Assembly (NCBI RefSeq): GCF_004352915.1
Contig: NZ_SJSY01000069.1
Coordinates: 1 to 64,000 of the forward strand
Length of the DNA: 64,000 nt
Source: Flavobacterium zhairuonense
GTDB taxonomy: Bacteria; Bacteroidota; Bacteroidia; Flavobacteriales; Flavobacteriaceae
Direction of reading: 5' to 3'
The notes beneath the pieces were generated by a model. It was given only the letters and a program-made list of their open reading frames with translations, searched no databases and had not been told where the DNA came from. Numbering within the stretch: the stretch's first letter is position 1; each line of letters begins with the position of its first letter. The position numbers were made by a program, and so were the translations under genes. This document shows, piece by piece, positions 57,108 to 64,000 of the stretch.

Positions 57108-57147
57108 AAACCCGACAGGTTTTAAAAACCTGTCGGGTTTGGTTTTT
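57108..57147 (+). terminator. PUL terminator made of repeated palindrome
   Basis: aaacccgacaggtttt (57108-57123) pairs with aaaacctgtcgggttt (57125-57140) around one A, then a T-rich tail. Same palindrome as at 46794-46825. Confidence 0.9.
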
Positions 57148-57167
57148 TTGCAAGCTTCGTAGAAGCG

Positions 57168-57344
57168 AAATATTTATAGAATAAAATAAACATTTGCAAA
57201 ATAGCTCCAGCGGAGCGACATATAATTTTTCGCAATCAAATATGTCGCTCCCCTGGAGCTTTTGTATGTACTTAATTGGATTTCTATAAATATTTAGCCT
57301 CTCTGAGGCTTTTACATTAACACGATTGATTTCTATAAATATTT
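57168..57344. repeat. Cluster of nested repeats downstream of the PUL
   Basis: agctccagcggagcgacata (57203-57222) and tatgtcgctcccctggagct (57241-57260) are inverted copies, 19 of 20 matching. tttctataaatattt occurs at 57281-57295 and 57330-57344, with an inverted partial copy at 57168-57180. No gene lies in 57148-57367. Confidence 0.7.
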
Positions 57345-57367
57345 TGTCCCGCTGGAACTTTCTTTTA

Positions 57368-58042
57368 TCACTCTAATTTATAACTATATCCAACTTGAAC
57401 ATAAAACGGAATCAAAGGCGTACTTTTAAAATCTTCATTCATTACTTTTCCGGCCCTTAAAGTTAGGTCGCTTCGGCTAAAAGAATAACCGCCTTGAATT
57501 CCGAAGTTGAAATTTCCTCCAGTTGTAGGTTCAAACCAGCCATTTTTCACATCCGGATAAACTTCTTTATAAATTTCACTGTGTTGAAAATGGGTTACGA
57601 TGGCTTTATCAAAACCAAATTCTCCGGCAACAAACCATTTTGATTTATAATACCCAATTGTCGTCGAAGCATCGGCACCAAAATTTTGTAAAGTCACCAG
57701 CGGATTTCCATAACGTCTGTAAATTCCGTGAAGCGAAGCATTAAAATAGAAATTTTCAGTATGGTATATATTGATTTGCCCGCCAATTTTAGTTTTAAAA
57801 TCATCAAAAACAACTTCGCCTGAAGCTAGAGAAAAAGAGCTTTCCAGAATAATTGGTAATTTGGTTTTTAAATGATAACCATAACTTAAGCCATAAACAA
57901 AACTGTAATCCCAGCCTGCATTGGCATTTAAAATATGCTTTTCTTCGCTTTTAAGATTTCTCCAGTTGATACTTTGAGCTTGTGAAAAATTAGATGTAAA
58001 AAGTGAAATAAGAAATGTGATCAATATTATAATTGTTTTCAT
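57368..58042 (-). CDS. Outer-membrane beta-barrel-like protein
   Basis: 224 residues from ATG 58042; a longer in-frame version would run into the upstream gene. Signal peptide ending SQAQ. The rest has many alternating strands with paired aromatic residues (GWDYSFVYGLSYGYHLKTK, FYFNASLHGIYRRYGNP, NFGIQGGYSFSRSD) and ends in YVQVGYSYKLE, consistent with an outer-membrane barrel. The ATG lies 5 bp past the stop of the upstream hydrolase gene on the same strand, so the two probably form an operon. No known function. Confidence 0.75.
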   Translation of the reverse strand: MKTIIILITFLISLFTSNFSQAQSINWRNLKSEEKHILNANAGWDYSFVYGLSYGYHLKTKLPIILESSFSLASGEVVFDDFKTKIGGQINIYHTENFYFNASLHGIYRRYGNPLVTLQNFGADASTTIGYYKSKWFVAGEFGFDKAIVTHFQHSEIYKEVYPDVKNGWFEPTTGGNFNFGIQGGYSFSRSDLTLRAGKVMNEDFKSTPLIPFYVQVGYSYKLE

Positions 58043-58047
58043 GGCGG

Positions 58048-59040
58048 TTATTTTAATTCGTTTAAATACTTCAGGACAATTGGATGCACATTTTCCCATT
58101 TGAAATAAATCATTTCGTGGCCTGTTTCTTTTACTTCTTCAATTTCTGAATTCGGGAAATAAGCGGCTTCTTTTTTTGCAAAACTCAAACCGTAAGATTC
58201 ATTCAATTCTCCGTATAAAAACAAAACCTTCGTTTTGTATTGATTGAGATTTGTGGTAAAATCAAAACCATCATTTTCGGCAATATCAGTGAAACTTTCC
58301 AAAACGGTTGTGCCAATTCTCCAAAACGGCGACGGTCCGGGAATGCCTTCTTTATTGCCTTTTGCATAAGAGAAACTTGAAGAAATTCCGTATTTATAAT
58401 CTAAAATTTCATGCTGATTTTCTTTTCCTGTCAAAAATTGATCGACGTATAAAAGATTGCTGGTTACTTCAGAAAAAATGTTGATTTTGCGACTCATTTC
58501 GCCATATTCGTCTAAAAGTTGTTTGTTCAACCCGCCAGGCTCAGCGAGAATTAATCCGTCGATTTTATCGGGATACGAATTGACATACGCAGTTCCCAGC
58601 ATTGCACCCCAAGAATGACCAAAAAGAAAAATCTTCTGATTAGCTGAAGTGCGATAATATTTAATGACTTCGGTCAGATCATCTAGAACTAATTGGATTG
58701 AATAACTGTTCTTGTCGTGTCTTTTTGATAATCCAGAACCGCGCTGATCGTAAAAAATCACATAATAACCTTCGTTGGCGAGTTGTTGAACATTGAGCCC
58801 GTTTCGATAATCAGAACCTGGGCCGCCGTGAAGAAATACCAACATCGGGTTGTTTGGATTGCCAAAAGTTTCTGCGTGAAGTTGTGTTCCGTTAATAAAA
58901 ATGGAAGGAATCGATGCATCTTGATCGACTGTTTTTGGAACTAAATTCCCGACTCCGTCAATTTCATTGTCATTTTCGCATCCAAGAAAAAAGAAAATCG
59001 AAATGGCTATTACTGCTGAATATAACATCTTGTTTTTCAT
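58048..59040 (-). CDS. Lipoprotein alpha/beta hydrolase (prolyl-aminopeptidase-like)
   Basis: 330 residues with lipobox FLGC, so membrane-anchored. The alpha/beta hydrolase fold shows HGGPGSDYRNG (oxyanion), YDQRGSGLS, the nucleophile elbow GHSWGAMLG, and late Asp/His candidates LYGELNESYG and ETGHEMIYF. The HGGPG box is typical of S33 peptidases such as prolyl aminopeptidase. The true substrate (peptide or ester) is not certain. First gene of a two-gene unit with the barrel protein. Confidence 0.85.
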   Translation of the reverse strand: MKNKMLYSAVIAISIFFFLGCENDNEIDGVGNLVPKTVDQDASIPSIFINGTQLHAETFGNPNNPMLVFLHGGPGSDYRNGLNVQQLANEGYYVIFYDQRGSGLSKRHDKNSYSIQLVLDDLTEVIKYYRTSANQKIFLFGHSWGAMLGTAYVNSYPDKIDGLILAEPGGLNKQLLDEYGEMSRKINIFSEVTSNLLYVDQFLTGKENQHEILDYKYGISSSFSYAKGNKEGIPGPSPFWRIGTTVLESFTDIAENDGFDFTTNLNQYKTKVLFLYGELNESYGLSFAKKEAAYFPNSEIEEVKETGHEMIYFKWENVHPIVLKYLNELK

Positions 59041-59125
59041 TGCATAATTTTTTAAAATTTTTATGCAAAGATGTTGCTTAGACTAATGGTAGTCGCCCCA
59101 ACTTGTAAGGTGGTTCTTTTTTTTA

Positions 59126-59258
59126 ATATGCTAAGTTACTAAGGCGCTAAGTTGCTAAGTTTTTTGTTGAAATTTGTTTGTCGAAATATTAAGTTATTTT
59201 GCCACAGATTATAGGATTAAAATGATTTAAAAATCTGTTTAAATCTGTTTAAATCTGC
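59126..59258. repeat. Short tandem repeats between hydrolase and AraC genes
   Basis: ctaagtt-type units repeat over 59127-59160, and the decamer aaatctgttt is repeated twice with a third partial copy at 59231-59258, preceded by gccacagatta (59201-59211). No coding frame in 59041-59274. Confidence 0.6.
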
Positions 59259-59274
59259 GAGAAACAAAAAAAAC

Positions 59275-60375
59275 TTATTTCAAATATTCAGAAGGAGAAA
59301 GTCCGGTTGCTTTTTTGAAGTTTCGGTTAAAAGCGGTTTTCGAATTAAACCCACATTCAAAAGCGACTGAAAGCAAAGTGAATTTTTGATTTTCGGGCAA
59401 AAGAATCAATTTTTTGAATTCCTCCACACGTTGTAGATTGATATAATCGTAAAAGTTTTTTCCTTCGGTTGAATTGATCACTTGCGAAAGAACATTAGAA
59501 TGGATATTTAATCTTTGAGATAAATCGGCTAACGTCAAATCTGGATTTTTATACAGTTTTTCATTTGCCATAATCTCAGTTAGCTTTTGTTGAAGAAGAT
59601 TCAAATCTGAATTTGTCAAACTTGATTTTTCGTATTTGACTTTTTCAGAAGTATTAATGCTTTGAATGTTTTCAGTAGAGGAAATTTCCGGAATTTGGTT
59701 TTCAGAAAAAGTCTGATTTGTAAAAATCCCAACTTGCTTGATTCCGAAATATCCAATGAAAATCACGTAAAAAACTACAAACGTAAAGATGTATTCGTCA
59801 TTAAATAAAATAACTACAAGCCAGATAATACTTGAACCAAGAATTAAATATTGAAGCCAGCGCAAATTGATTTTTTCAGTAGATGAAAATGCTTCTGAAA
59901 TGTTTTTGCGATGTTTTGAAAGTTTTCGAAGCGAAAGCAAAGCATATGTTATTCCCGAAATTAAAATAGCGCTGTATAAAAGCAGAATTAGATTTTCATA
60001 GCCTTTTCCTTCATTCTGGAAAACTTTCGATTTTTCTTCAAAAGAAAGACTGAAAAACGGAATAAGAATTAAAATTGCCAAAACAAAAGGCAAAAAATGT
60101 AAAAGATTGTATTTTCTATGCAGATTTTGACTGGTCAATGCCGAAGTATATAAAAACAAAAACGGACCTTGAAGCAAGGGCATTGGCAATTCAAACCCCA
60201 ATAAAAACGGAAAGGAAGCAAACTCATTTTTATAATGCAGATAATATAAAAACAAATGAAATCCGGTAAAAAACAGCCAAAAAGCCAAGATTTTATCTGC
60301 TTCGCTTTTGTTTTTTTTGCTTGCCAGAATAACAACTAGAAAAAAGGTAATTATAATGCCTGTCAGGTACAACAT
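59275..60375 (-). CDS. Membrane-anchored AraC-family regulator
   Basis: 366 residues. The N-terminal ~220 residues hold about seven hydrophobic segments (LYLTGIIITFFLVVILA, ILAFWLFFTGFHLFLYYLHY, LLHFLPFVLAILILIPFFSL, YLILGSSIIWLVVILF, YIFTFVVFYVIFIGYFGI and others). The C-terminal ~100 residues are an AraC/XylS DNA-binding domain (DLTLADLSQRLNIHSNVLSQVIN, LLSVAFECGFNSKTAFNRNF, TGLSPSEYLK). Such proteins sense a membrane or periplasmic signal and control nearby genes; the adjacent hydrolase/barrel pair is a plausible target. Confidence 0.9.
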   Translation of the reverse strand: MLYLTGIIITFFLVVILASKKNKSEADKILAFWLFFTGFHLFLYYLHYKNEFASFPFLLGFELPMPLLQGPFLFLYTSALTSQNLHRKYNLLHFLPFVLAILILIPFFSLSFEEKSKVFQNEGKGYENLILLLYSAILISGITYALLSLRKLSKHRKNISEAFSSTEKINLRWLQYLILGSSIIWLVVILFNDEYIFTFVVFYVIFIGYFGIKQVGIFTNQTFSENQIPEISSTENIQSINTSEKVKYEKSSLTNSDLNLLQQKLTEIMANEKLYKNPDLTLADLSQRLNIHSNVLSQVINSTEGKNFYDYINLQRVEEFKKLILLPENQKFTLLSVAFECGFNSKTAFNRNFKKATGLSPSEYLK

Positions 60376-60522
60376 ATACGTTTTGATTTTGGTGAAATCG
60401 GTTATTGGAAATTCGAGGCAAGATAATTTATTTTGACTAGATTTTTATAGCGGGTTTATTGCTAAAAAGTAAAGTTTTTATAGTGAAATCATTCATTTAC
60501 ATGATAATAACTTTTCTGGGAT

Positions 60523-60552
60523 TTTGATAGGAACTTATTTTAAGTAACTTTG
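60523..60552 (+). promoter_or_regulatory. Promoter of Panacea gene pair
   Basis: TTTG (60523-60526), an 18-bp spacer, then TAACTTTG (60545-60552): both elements of the Bacteroidota promoter at good spacing. The predicted start of transcription lies about 15 nt before the ATG at 60575. Confidence 0.65.
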
Positions 60553-60574
60553 AAAAAACAATAATTCTAAGAAA

Positions 60575-61033
60575 ATGGCTTATAATCCTACTACGGTGGC
60601 CAATTATTTTATAGGAAAATATTCGAAAACCGGAAATTTAACGCCTATGAAAATAATTAAACTGACCTACATTGCGTACGGCTGGTATCTTGCATTGACC
60701 AATAAAGAAGAACGATTGATTGATGAAAAACCTATTGCGTGGGATTTTGGCCCAGTTTTTCCATCTTTATATTATAGCATCAAACAATACAAAAAGAATA
60801 TTATTACGGAGCGAATTCCAAATCCGGTTAAAAATGAAAAAATTTCAACGGATGACGAGAAATTCTTAGATAAAATATGGGATTTGTACGGACGTTTTGA
60901 CGGAATTTATTTGAGTGCCTTAACGCATACAGAAGGAACGCCATGGACGAAAGTGTATCAAAAAGACACCAACGCCGTGATTTCTGATGACGATATTTAT
61001 GACCATTATAAAACCAAACTTAAACCGATTTAA
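60575..61033 (+). CDS. Panacea/SocA-domain (DUF4065) antitoxin-like protein
   Basis: 152 residues of the Panacea (SocA, GepA, DUF4065) family. Visible motifs are VANYFIGKYSKTGNLTPMKIIKLTYIAYGWYLAL near the start and WDFGPVFPSLYYSIKQY in the middle. Panacea proteins act as antitoxins with very varied partner toxins (PanAT systems), or as proteolysis adaptors in Caulobacter (SocA). The next gene starts 2 nt after the stop and encodes a small two-TM protein, the usual layout of such a pair. No phage genes are nearby, so a standalone toxin-antitoxin pair is favoured. Confidence 0.85.
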   Translation: MAYNPTTVANYFIGKYSKTGNLTPMKIIKLTYIAYGWYLALTNKEERLIDEKPIAWDFGPVFPSLYYSIKQYKKNIITERIPNPVKNEKISTDDEKFLDKIWDLYGRFDGIYLSALTHTEGTPWTKVYQKDTNAVISDDDIYDHYKTKLKPI

Positions 61034-61034
61034 G

Positions 61035-61394
61035 ATGGCCCTAGATCTTAACCGAATTTCAATTGATAGTTATTCAGCGCTTACTCCTGAAGATTTAACA
61101 AATGCCAGAACGCAAAATCAGATTCTTGAAGACCGTTTAGGGAATGCAAGAATTGGTCGTTTTTTAGAAGACACAAAACTGAGAAGACATTTGACTTATA
61201 TCTTTTCGTTTATTATTTTTCTGTGGCTGGCTTCGGTAATTTCGATTTTATATTTTAATGGAAATTTGCTGCGTCTTAATCTTTCAGAAAACGTTTTGAT
61301 CACTTTACTTACGACTTCAAGTGTTAATGTAATTGGTATGATGCTGATTATTTTAAAGAATTTGTTTCCAAAACCAATTGCTGATTCCGAATAA
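61035..61394 (+). CDS. Small two-TM protein, candidate toxin partner of Panacea protein
   Basis: 119 residues from ATG 61035, one base after the upstream stop codon. A charged cytoplasmic-type N-terminus (LTNARTQNQILEDRLGNAR, ~20-50) is followed by two TM segments at about 53-74 (LTYIFSFIIFLWLASVISIL) and 87-107 (VLITLLTTSSVNVIGMMLII), and a short Pro-containing tail. No enzyme motif. In PanAT systems some toxins are small membrane proteins; this one fits by size, topology and coupling, but I do not recognise a named family. Confidence 0.75.
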   Translation: MALDLNRISIDSYSALTPEDLTNARTQNQILEDRLGNARIGRFLEDTKLRRHLTYIFSFIIFLWLASVISILYFNGNLLRLNLSENVLITLLTTSSVNVIGMMLIILKNLFPKPIADSE

Positions 61395-61404
61395 AATTTT
61401 GAAT

Positions 61405-61950
61405 TTATTCTTTTTCAGTTTTTGAATTTTCTTCGGATTTTTTCGTTTGCTCTTTTTTAAAGCTTTCGTACCACTTTTCGATTGAAGGATATACAAAAGC
61501 GGCAACCTTTTTCACCGGATTGTAAAAAATAGATTTGTCTAGAGTTTCTTGTTTGGCAAAAGTATTGTTGAAGTTTATTTTTTCGAATAAAGCAATAAAA
61601 ATACTCAAGATCAAGATGGTTTTTAAAACTCTGAAAAATCCGCCACCCAGTTTATTCATCCAACCTAACATGGCAAAATCTGCAATTCCGGTTAAAATTT
61701 TGGCTAAAAAATAAATACCAATTACAACGAGAATAAAAGTCAGGATAAAAGCCGTAATCTGAATGTTTGTCGGATTCCAAGAAACATGTTTTGATATTAT
61801 TCCCGTCATAAACGACGAAAATTTGATCGCCAGATAAATTCCCAACAACAAAGAAATAAAAGAAGCAACTTCTACAAAAAGCCCGTTTTTAATTCCTTTG
61901 TACAAACTATATCCTAGAAGCGCGCCAACAATAATATCAAAAAAACTCAT
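61405..61950 (-). CDS. CvpA-family membrane protein
   Basis: 181 residues from ATG 61950, where MSFFDIIVGALLGYSLYKGIKNG is the standard family start; longer in-frame versions cross the promoter. Four TM segments, GLFVEVASFISLLLGIYLAI and FILTFILVVIGIYFLAKILTG among them, and the conserved GWMNKLGGGFFRVLKTI. CvpA proteins are linked to colicin V export and, in other bacteria, to envelope stress resistance. The tail is Lys/Glu rich. Convergent with the small two-TM protein gene, with only 10 bp between the stops. Confidence 0.9.
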   Translation of the reverse strand: MSFFDIIVGALLGYSLYKGIKNGLFVEVASFISLLLGIYLAIKFSSFMTGIISKHVSWNPTNIQITAFILTFILVVIGIYFLAKILTGIADFAMLGWMNKLGGGFFRVLKTILILSIFIALFEKINFNNTFAKQETLDKSIFYNPVKKVAAFVYPSIEKWYESFKKEQTKKSEENSKTEKE

Positions 61951-61976
61951 GATTTGGTTTTGTGTTAAATGAGGCG

Positions 61977-62005
61977 CAAAGATAAATTTTTTTTTGAGGG
62001 ACAAA
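61977..62005 (-). promoter_or_regulatory. cvpA promoter
   Basis: On the minus strand TTTG (62005-62002), a 17-bp spacer and TATCTTTG (61984-61977), followed by GCGCC. A strong match to the Bacteroidota consensus, 26 bp upstream of ATG 61950. Confidence 0.65.
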
Positions 62006-62081
62006 GGCTCAAAGTAACAAAGCGACAAAGGTTTTATCTTGTAGGGAGTTAAATTTTTAAGCGCATTGAGATTGAAGTCCG

Positions 62082-62089
62082 TATCTTTG
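62082..62089 (+). promoter_or_regulatory. -7 box upstream of conserved small gene
   Basis: TATCTTTG matches TAnnTTTG, 62 bp upstream of the ATG at 62152. A TTG lies only 13 bp upstream, so the -33 element is doubtful. Confidence 0.5.
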
Positions 62090-62151
62090 CGAACTAAAAA
62101 TTTATGTTTTGAAATTTATAATTTACAATTCATAATTCACAATTATAAAAA

Positions 62152-62508
62152 ATGTCTAGAGATACACAACTAAAAGAGCGCTGGGAAAAGCTCGTCGATA
62201 TACTTTCAAATCAATTTTCGCAAGGCGAAGATTTAGATTTAGATGCCATAATTTACTTAATTGGAGTTCAGGAATACGGAAAAGTACACCGCCAATATAA
62301 AAAAGACGAAAAACTGAACTTAATGCACATTGCAATCTGTCGATTGTTAGAACCATATGGGTTTTATGAATTCGAATATTTTGATGAAGACGGATGGCCA
62401 CATTACAAAGTAAAAGAACAATTGCCATCATTGAAAGCCGGAGAACAATCCGTTTTGATGAAAGAAGCCATTGTAAGTTATTTTTTAGAAAGAAAGCTGA
62501 TTGAATAG
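62152..62508 (+). CDS. Conserved small protein of unknown function upstream of pheS
   Basis: 118 residues, acidic, no signal peptide and no TM segment. Mostly helical by composition (LKERWEKLVDILSNQFSQGEDLDLDAIIYLIGVQEYG), with a Trp/Tyr-rich middle (GFYEFEYFDEDGWPHYKVKEQ). I recall similar short proteins in other Flavobacteriaceae but no function. It has its own -7 box and lies 121 bp upstream of pheS on the same strand. Cytoplasmic; role unknown. Confidence 0.8.
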   Translation: MSRDTQLKERWEKLVDILSNQFSQGEDLDLDAIIYLIGVQEYGKVHRQYKKDEKLNLMHIAICRLLEPYGFYEFEYFDEDGWPHYKVKEQLPSLKAGEQSVLMKEAIVSYFLERKLIE

Positions 62509-62599
62509 CATTATTTGATGTTAAAATTGCAGTTTATGGAATTATTTGGCAGAAAATCGAAAACTACTAGCGCGACTACACACTTTAAACTAAAAACAC

Positions 62600-62607
62600 T
62601 AAATTTG
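62600..62607 (+). promoter_or_regulatory. Putative pheS -7 box
   Basis: TAAATTTG matches TAnnTTTG, 22 bp upstream of the pheS ATG. No clear -33 TTG is seen. Confidence 0.45.
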
Positions 62608-62629
62608 TATTCTCAAGAACCGAAGGAAA

Positions 62630-63649
62630 ATGATAGATAAGATAAAAGTACATATAGAGGAAGCAAAAGCCTTTAATGAGAAAAATAAAGAATCTTTAGA
62701 GCAATTCCGAATTAAATATTTAGGAAGTAAGGGGTTATTAAAAGAACTTTTTACTGAGTTTAAAAATATTCCAAATGATCAGAAAAAAGATTTTGGACAA
62801 GTAATCAATACCTTAAAAGCTGTTGCTGAAGAAAAAGTTAGAGTTATTCAGGAAGAGCTTGAAAGCAAAGAAGAGGTTAAAGGTGCTTTTGGTGATTTGA
62901 CTCGCGCTGCTGAGCCAGTAATTGTGGGATCTCGTCACCCTATTTCGATTGTTAAAAATCAGATTATTGATATTTTTGCCAATATTGGATTCAATGTTTC
63001 TGAAGGTCCAGAAATTGAAGACGATTGGCATAATTTTACAGCATTGAACTTGCCAGAATACCATCCGGCCCGTGATATGCAGGATACATTTTTCATTCAG
63101 ACAAATCCTGACGTGTTGTTGCGTACGCATACATCATCTGTTCAGGTGCGTTATATGGAAAATCACAAACCGCCAATTCGTACGATTTCTCCAGGACGTG
63201 TTTTCCGTAACGAAGCGATTTCATCTCGTTCGCACTGTATTTTCCATCAAGTGGAAGGATTGTACATTGACAAAGATGTTTCATTTGCTGATTTGAAACA
63301 AACGTTGCTTTATTTCACAAAAGAAATGTTCGGAAAATCAAAGATTCGTCTTCGTCCATCTTATTTCCCATTTACAGAGCCAAGTGCTGAAATTGATATT
63401 TATTGGGGATTAAAAACAGAAACAGATTACAGAATTACAAAAGGAACGGGTTGGTTGGAAATTGGAGGCTGCGGAATGGTAGATCCAAACGTTCTTAAAA
63501 ACTGCGATATCAATCCAGATGAATACAACGGATTCGCTTTTGGAATGGGAGTAGAGCGTATTGCAATGCTTTTATACCAAATTGGAGACATCCGTATGTT
63601 CTACGAAAACGATGTTCGTTTCTTAGAGCAGTTCAAGGCAAATATATAA
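62630..63649 (+). CDS. pheS: Phenylalanine--tRNA ligase alpha subunit
   Basis: 339 residues, standard length for PheS. An N-terminal coiled coil (~1-90) is followed by the class II catalytic domain: motif 1 near [33 protein letters not shown], motif 2 [24 protein letters not shown] and motif 3 [22 protein letters not shown]. Works with PheT to charge tRNA-Phe; pheT is not in the window. Cytoplasmic housekeeping enzyme. Confidence 0.97.
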   Translation: MIDKIKVHIEEAKAFNEKNKESLEQFRIKYLGSKGLLKELFTEFKNIPNDQKKDFGQVINTLKAVAEEKVRVIQEELESKEEVKGAFGDLTRAAEPVIVGSRHPISIVKNQIIDIFANIGFNVSEGPEIEDDWHNFTALNLPEYHPARDMQDTFFIQTNPDVLLRTHTSSVQVRYMENHKPPIRTISPGRVFRNEAISSRSHCIFHQVEGLYIDKDVSFADLKQTLLYFTKEMFGKSKIRLRPSYFPFTEPSAEIDIYWGLKTETDYRITKGTGWLEIGGCGMVDPNVLKNCDINPDEYNGFAFGMGVERIAMLLYQIGDIRMFYENDVRFLEQFKANI

Positions 63650-63662
63650 TTCTAAGTCTAGA

Positions 63663-63718
63663 AGTCATAAAGTCGAAAGTCGTAAAGTCATTACTTTGAG
63701 GTTTTCGACTTTATGACT
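63663..63718 (+). terminator. pheS terminator/repeat
   Basis: agtcataaagtcgaaa (63663-63678) pairs with tttcgactttatgact (63703-63718). Further gtcgaaagtc-type units flank it, so it is a repeat-rich hairpin between pheS and the next gene. Confidence 0.65.
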
Positions 63719-63743
63719 TTCGACTTTTTAACTTTCGACTAAA

Positions 63744-64000
63744 ATGAAAAAAGATATAATAATTCCAGAAGTTGAAAACGTATTTCTTGCTGCAGTGCAG
63801 GAGTGGAGTGACGATTTTATGGAAAAAGTGTGGTACGCTTATTTAGTTAATGACAGTGACTTTAACTTAGACAGCGTAATGGTGGTTTCAAAAGCATTTG
63901 GAACAATTGACGGCGAAATGAAAAAAACATCGATTTTGCGTCATGCTTTTGTTGAGGTTCCTTCGGTTTCTGTTGTAAAGATAGAATTGGTAGAAAAGAG
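63744..64000 (+). CDS. Conserved protein of unknown function (3' end outside window)
   Basis: The frame opens at ATG 63744 and is still open at the last base, so only the first ~85 residues are seen (MKKDIIIPEVENVFLAAVQE, then EWSDDFMEKVWYAYLVNDSD). No signal peptide or TM segment. The fragment looks like a cytoplasmic alpha/beta protein conserved in Flavobacteriaceae next to pheS, but I do not recognise a function. Confidence 0.7.
   Translation, partial: MKKDIIIPEVENVFLAAVQEWSDDFMEKVWYAYLVNDSDFNLDSVMVVSKAFGTIDGEMKKTSILRHAFVEVPSVSVVKIELVEK

Noticed and set aside
59231-59258. Tandem aaatctgttt units as a possible CRISPR array
   Set aside because: Units are only 10 bp with no spacers and no cas genes nearby.
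60575-61394. Panacea gene as part of a prophage
   Set aside because: No integrase, capsid, tail or lysis genes in the surrounding DNA; the flanking genes are ordinary chromosomal genes.

Overview
This window looks like chromosomal DNA from a Flavobacterium-type member of the Bacteroidota, close in style to F. johnsoniae. The DNA is AT-rich. Several large secreted proteins end in type IX secretion (T9SS) sorting domains, there is a SusC/SusD pair, and many promoters carry the Bacteroidota -7 box TAnnTTTG with little Shine-Dalgarno signal. I see no transposase, integrase, rRNA, tRNA or CRISPR array.

Layout. (1) 1-10.5 kb: three consecutive + strand genes for very large T9SS cargo proteins. They share one long C-terminal module but have different N-terminal modules: Ig-like repeats, a delta-60 repeat propeller, and a glycine-rich region. 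(2) 10.6-19.6 kb: mostly housekeeping genes, namely a cupin/JmjC-like oxygenase, bioB, a small membrane protein, ribF, a secreted metalloprotease with a P-domain and T9SS tail, comF and glyS. (3) 19.7-24 kb: a signalling cluster with a LytTR regulator whose receiver domain is atypical, a 76-residue secreted peptide, and a TPR histidine kinase overlapping its response regulator. (4) 24-31.8 kb: thiL, two DinB-fold proteins, a WYL regulator, an outer-membrane barrel, a pentapeptide-like membrane protein and lepA.

(5) 31.9-57.1 kb: a 25-kb polysaccharide utilization locus. Two tandem Nudix/winged-helix regulators of the NrtR/AraR type lie divergent from SusC, SusD and a surface PKD lipoprotein. 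These are followed by GH2, GH31, GH97, GH39, GH3, BACON-GH5, a SASA/CE20-like acetylesterase and GH95. The set fits complete breakdown of acetylated, fucosylated xyloglucan: GH5 cuts the backbone, CE20 removes acetyl groups, GH95 removes fucose, GH2 removes galactose, GH31 removes xylose and GH3 cuts cello-oligosaccharides. GH97 and GH39 widen the range. Several of its intergenic gaps hold inverted repeats of different families.

(6) 57.3-64 kb: an outer-membrane-type protein, a lipoprotein alpha/beta hydrolase and an AraC-type membrane regulator. Next come a Panacea (SocA/DUF4065) antitoxin-like gene directly followed by a small two-TM protein (a candidate PanAT toxin-antitoxin pair), cvpA, a conserved small gene, pheS and a truncated conserved gene.

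Most promising for follow-up: the Panacea/two-TM pair; the duplicated sugar-sensing regulators with a 12-bp-arm inverted repeat in front of susC; the lipobox-bearing TPR kinase next to a small secreted peptide; the LytTR regulator with Glu in place of the phospho-acceptor Asp; the three module-swapped T9SS giants; and the structured intergenic repeat at 54477-54595.
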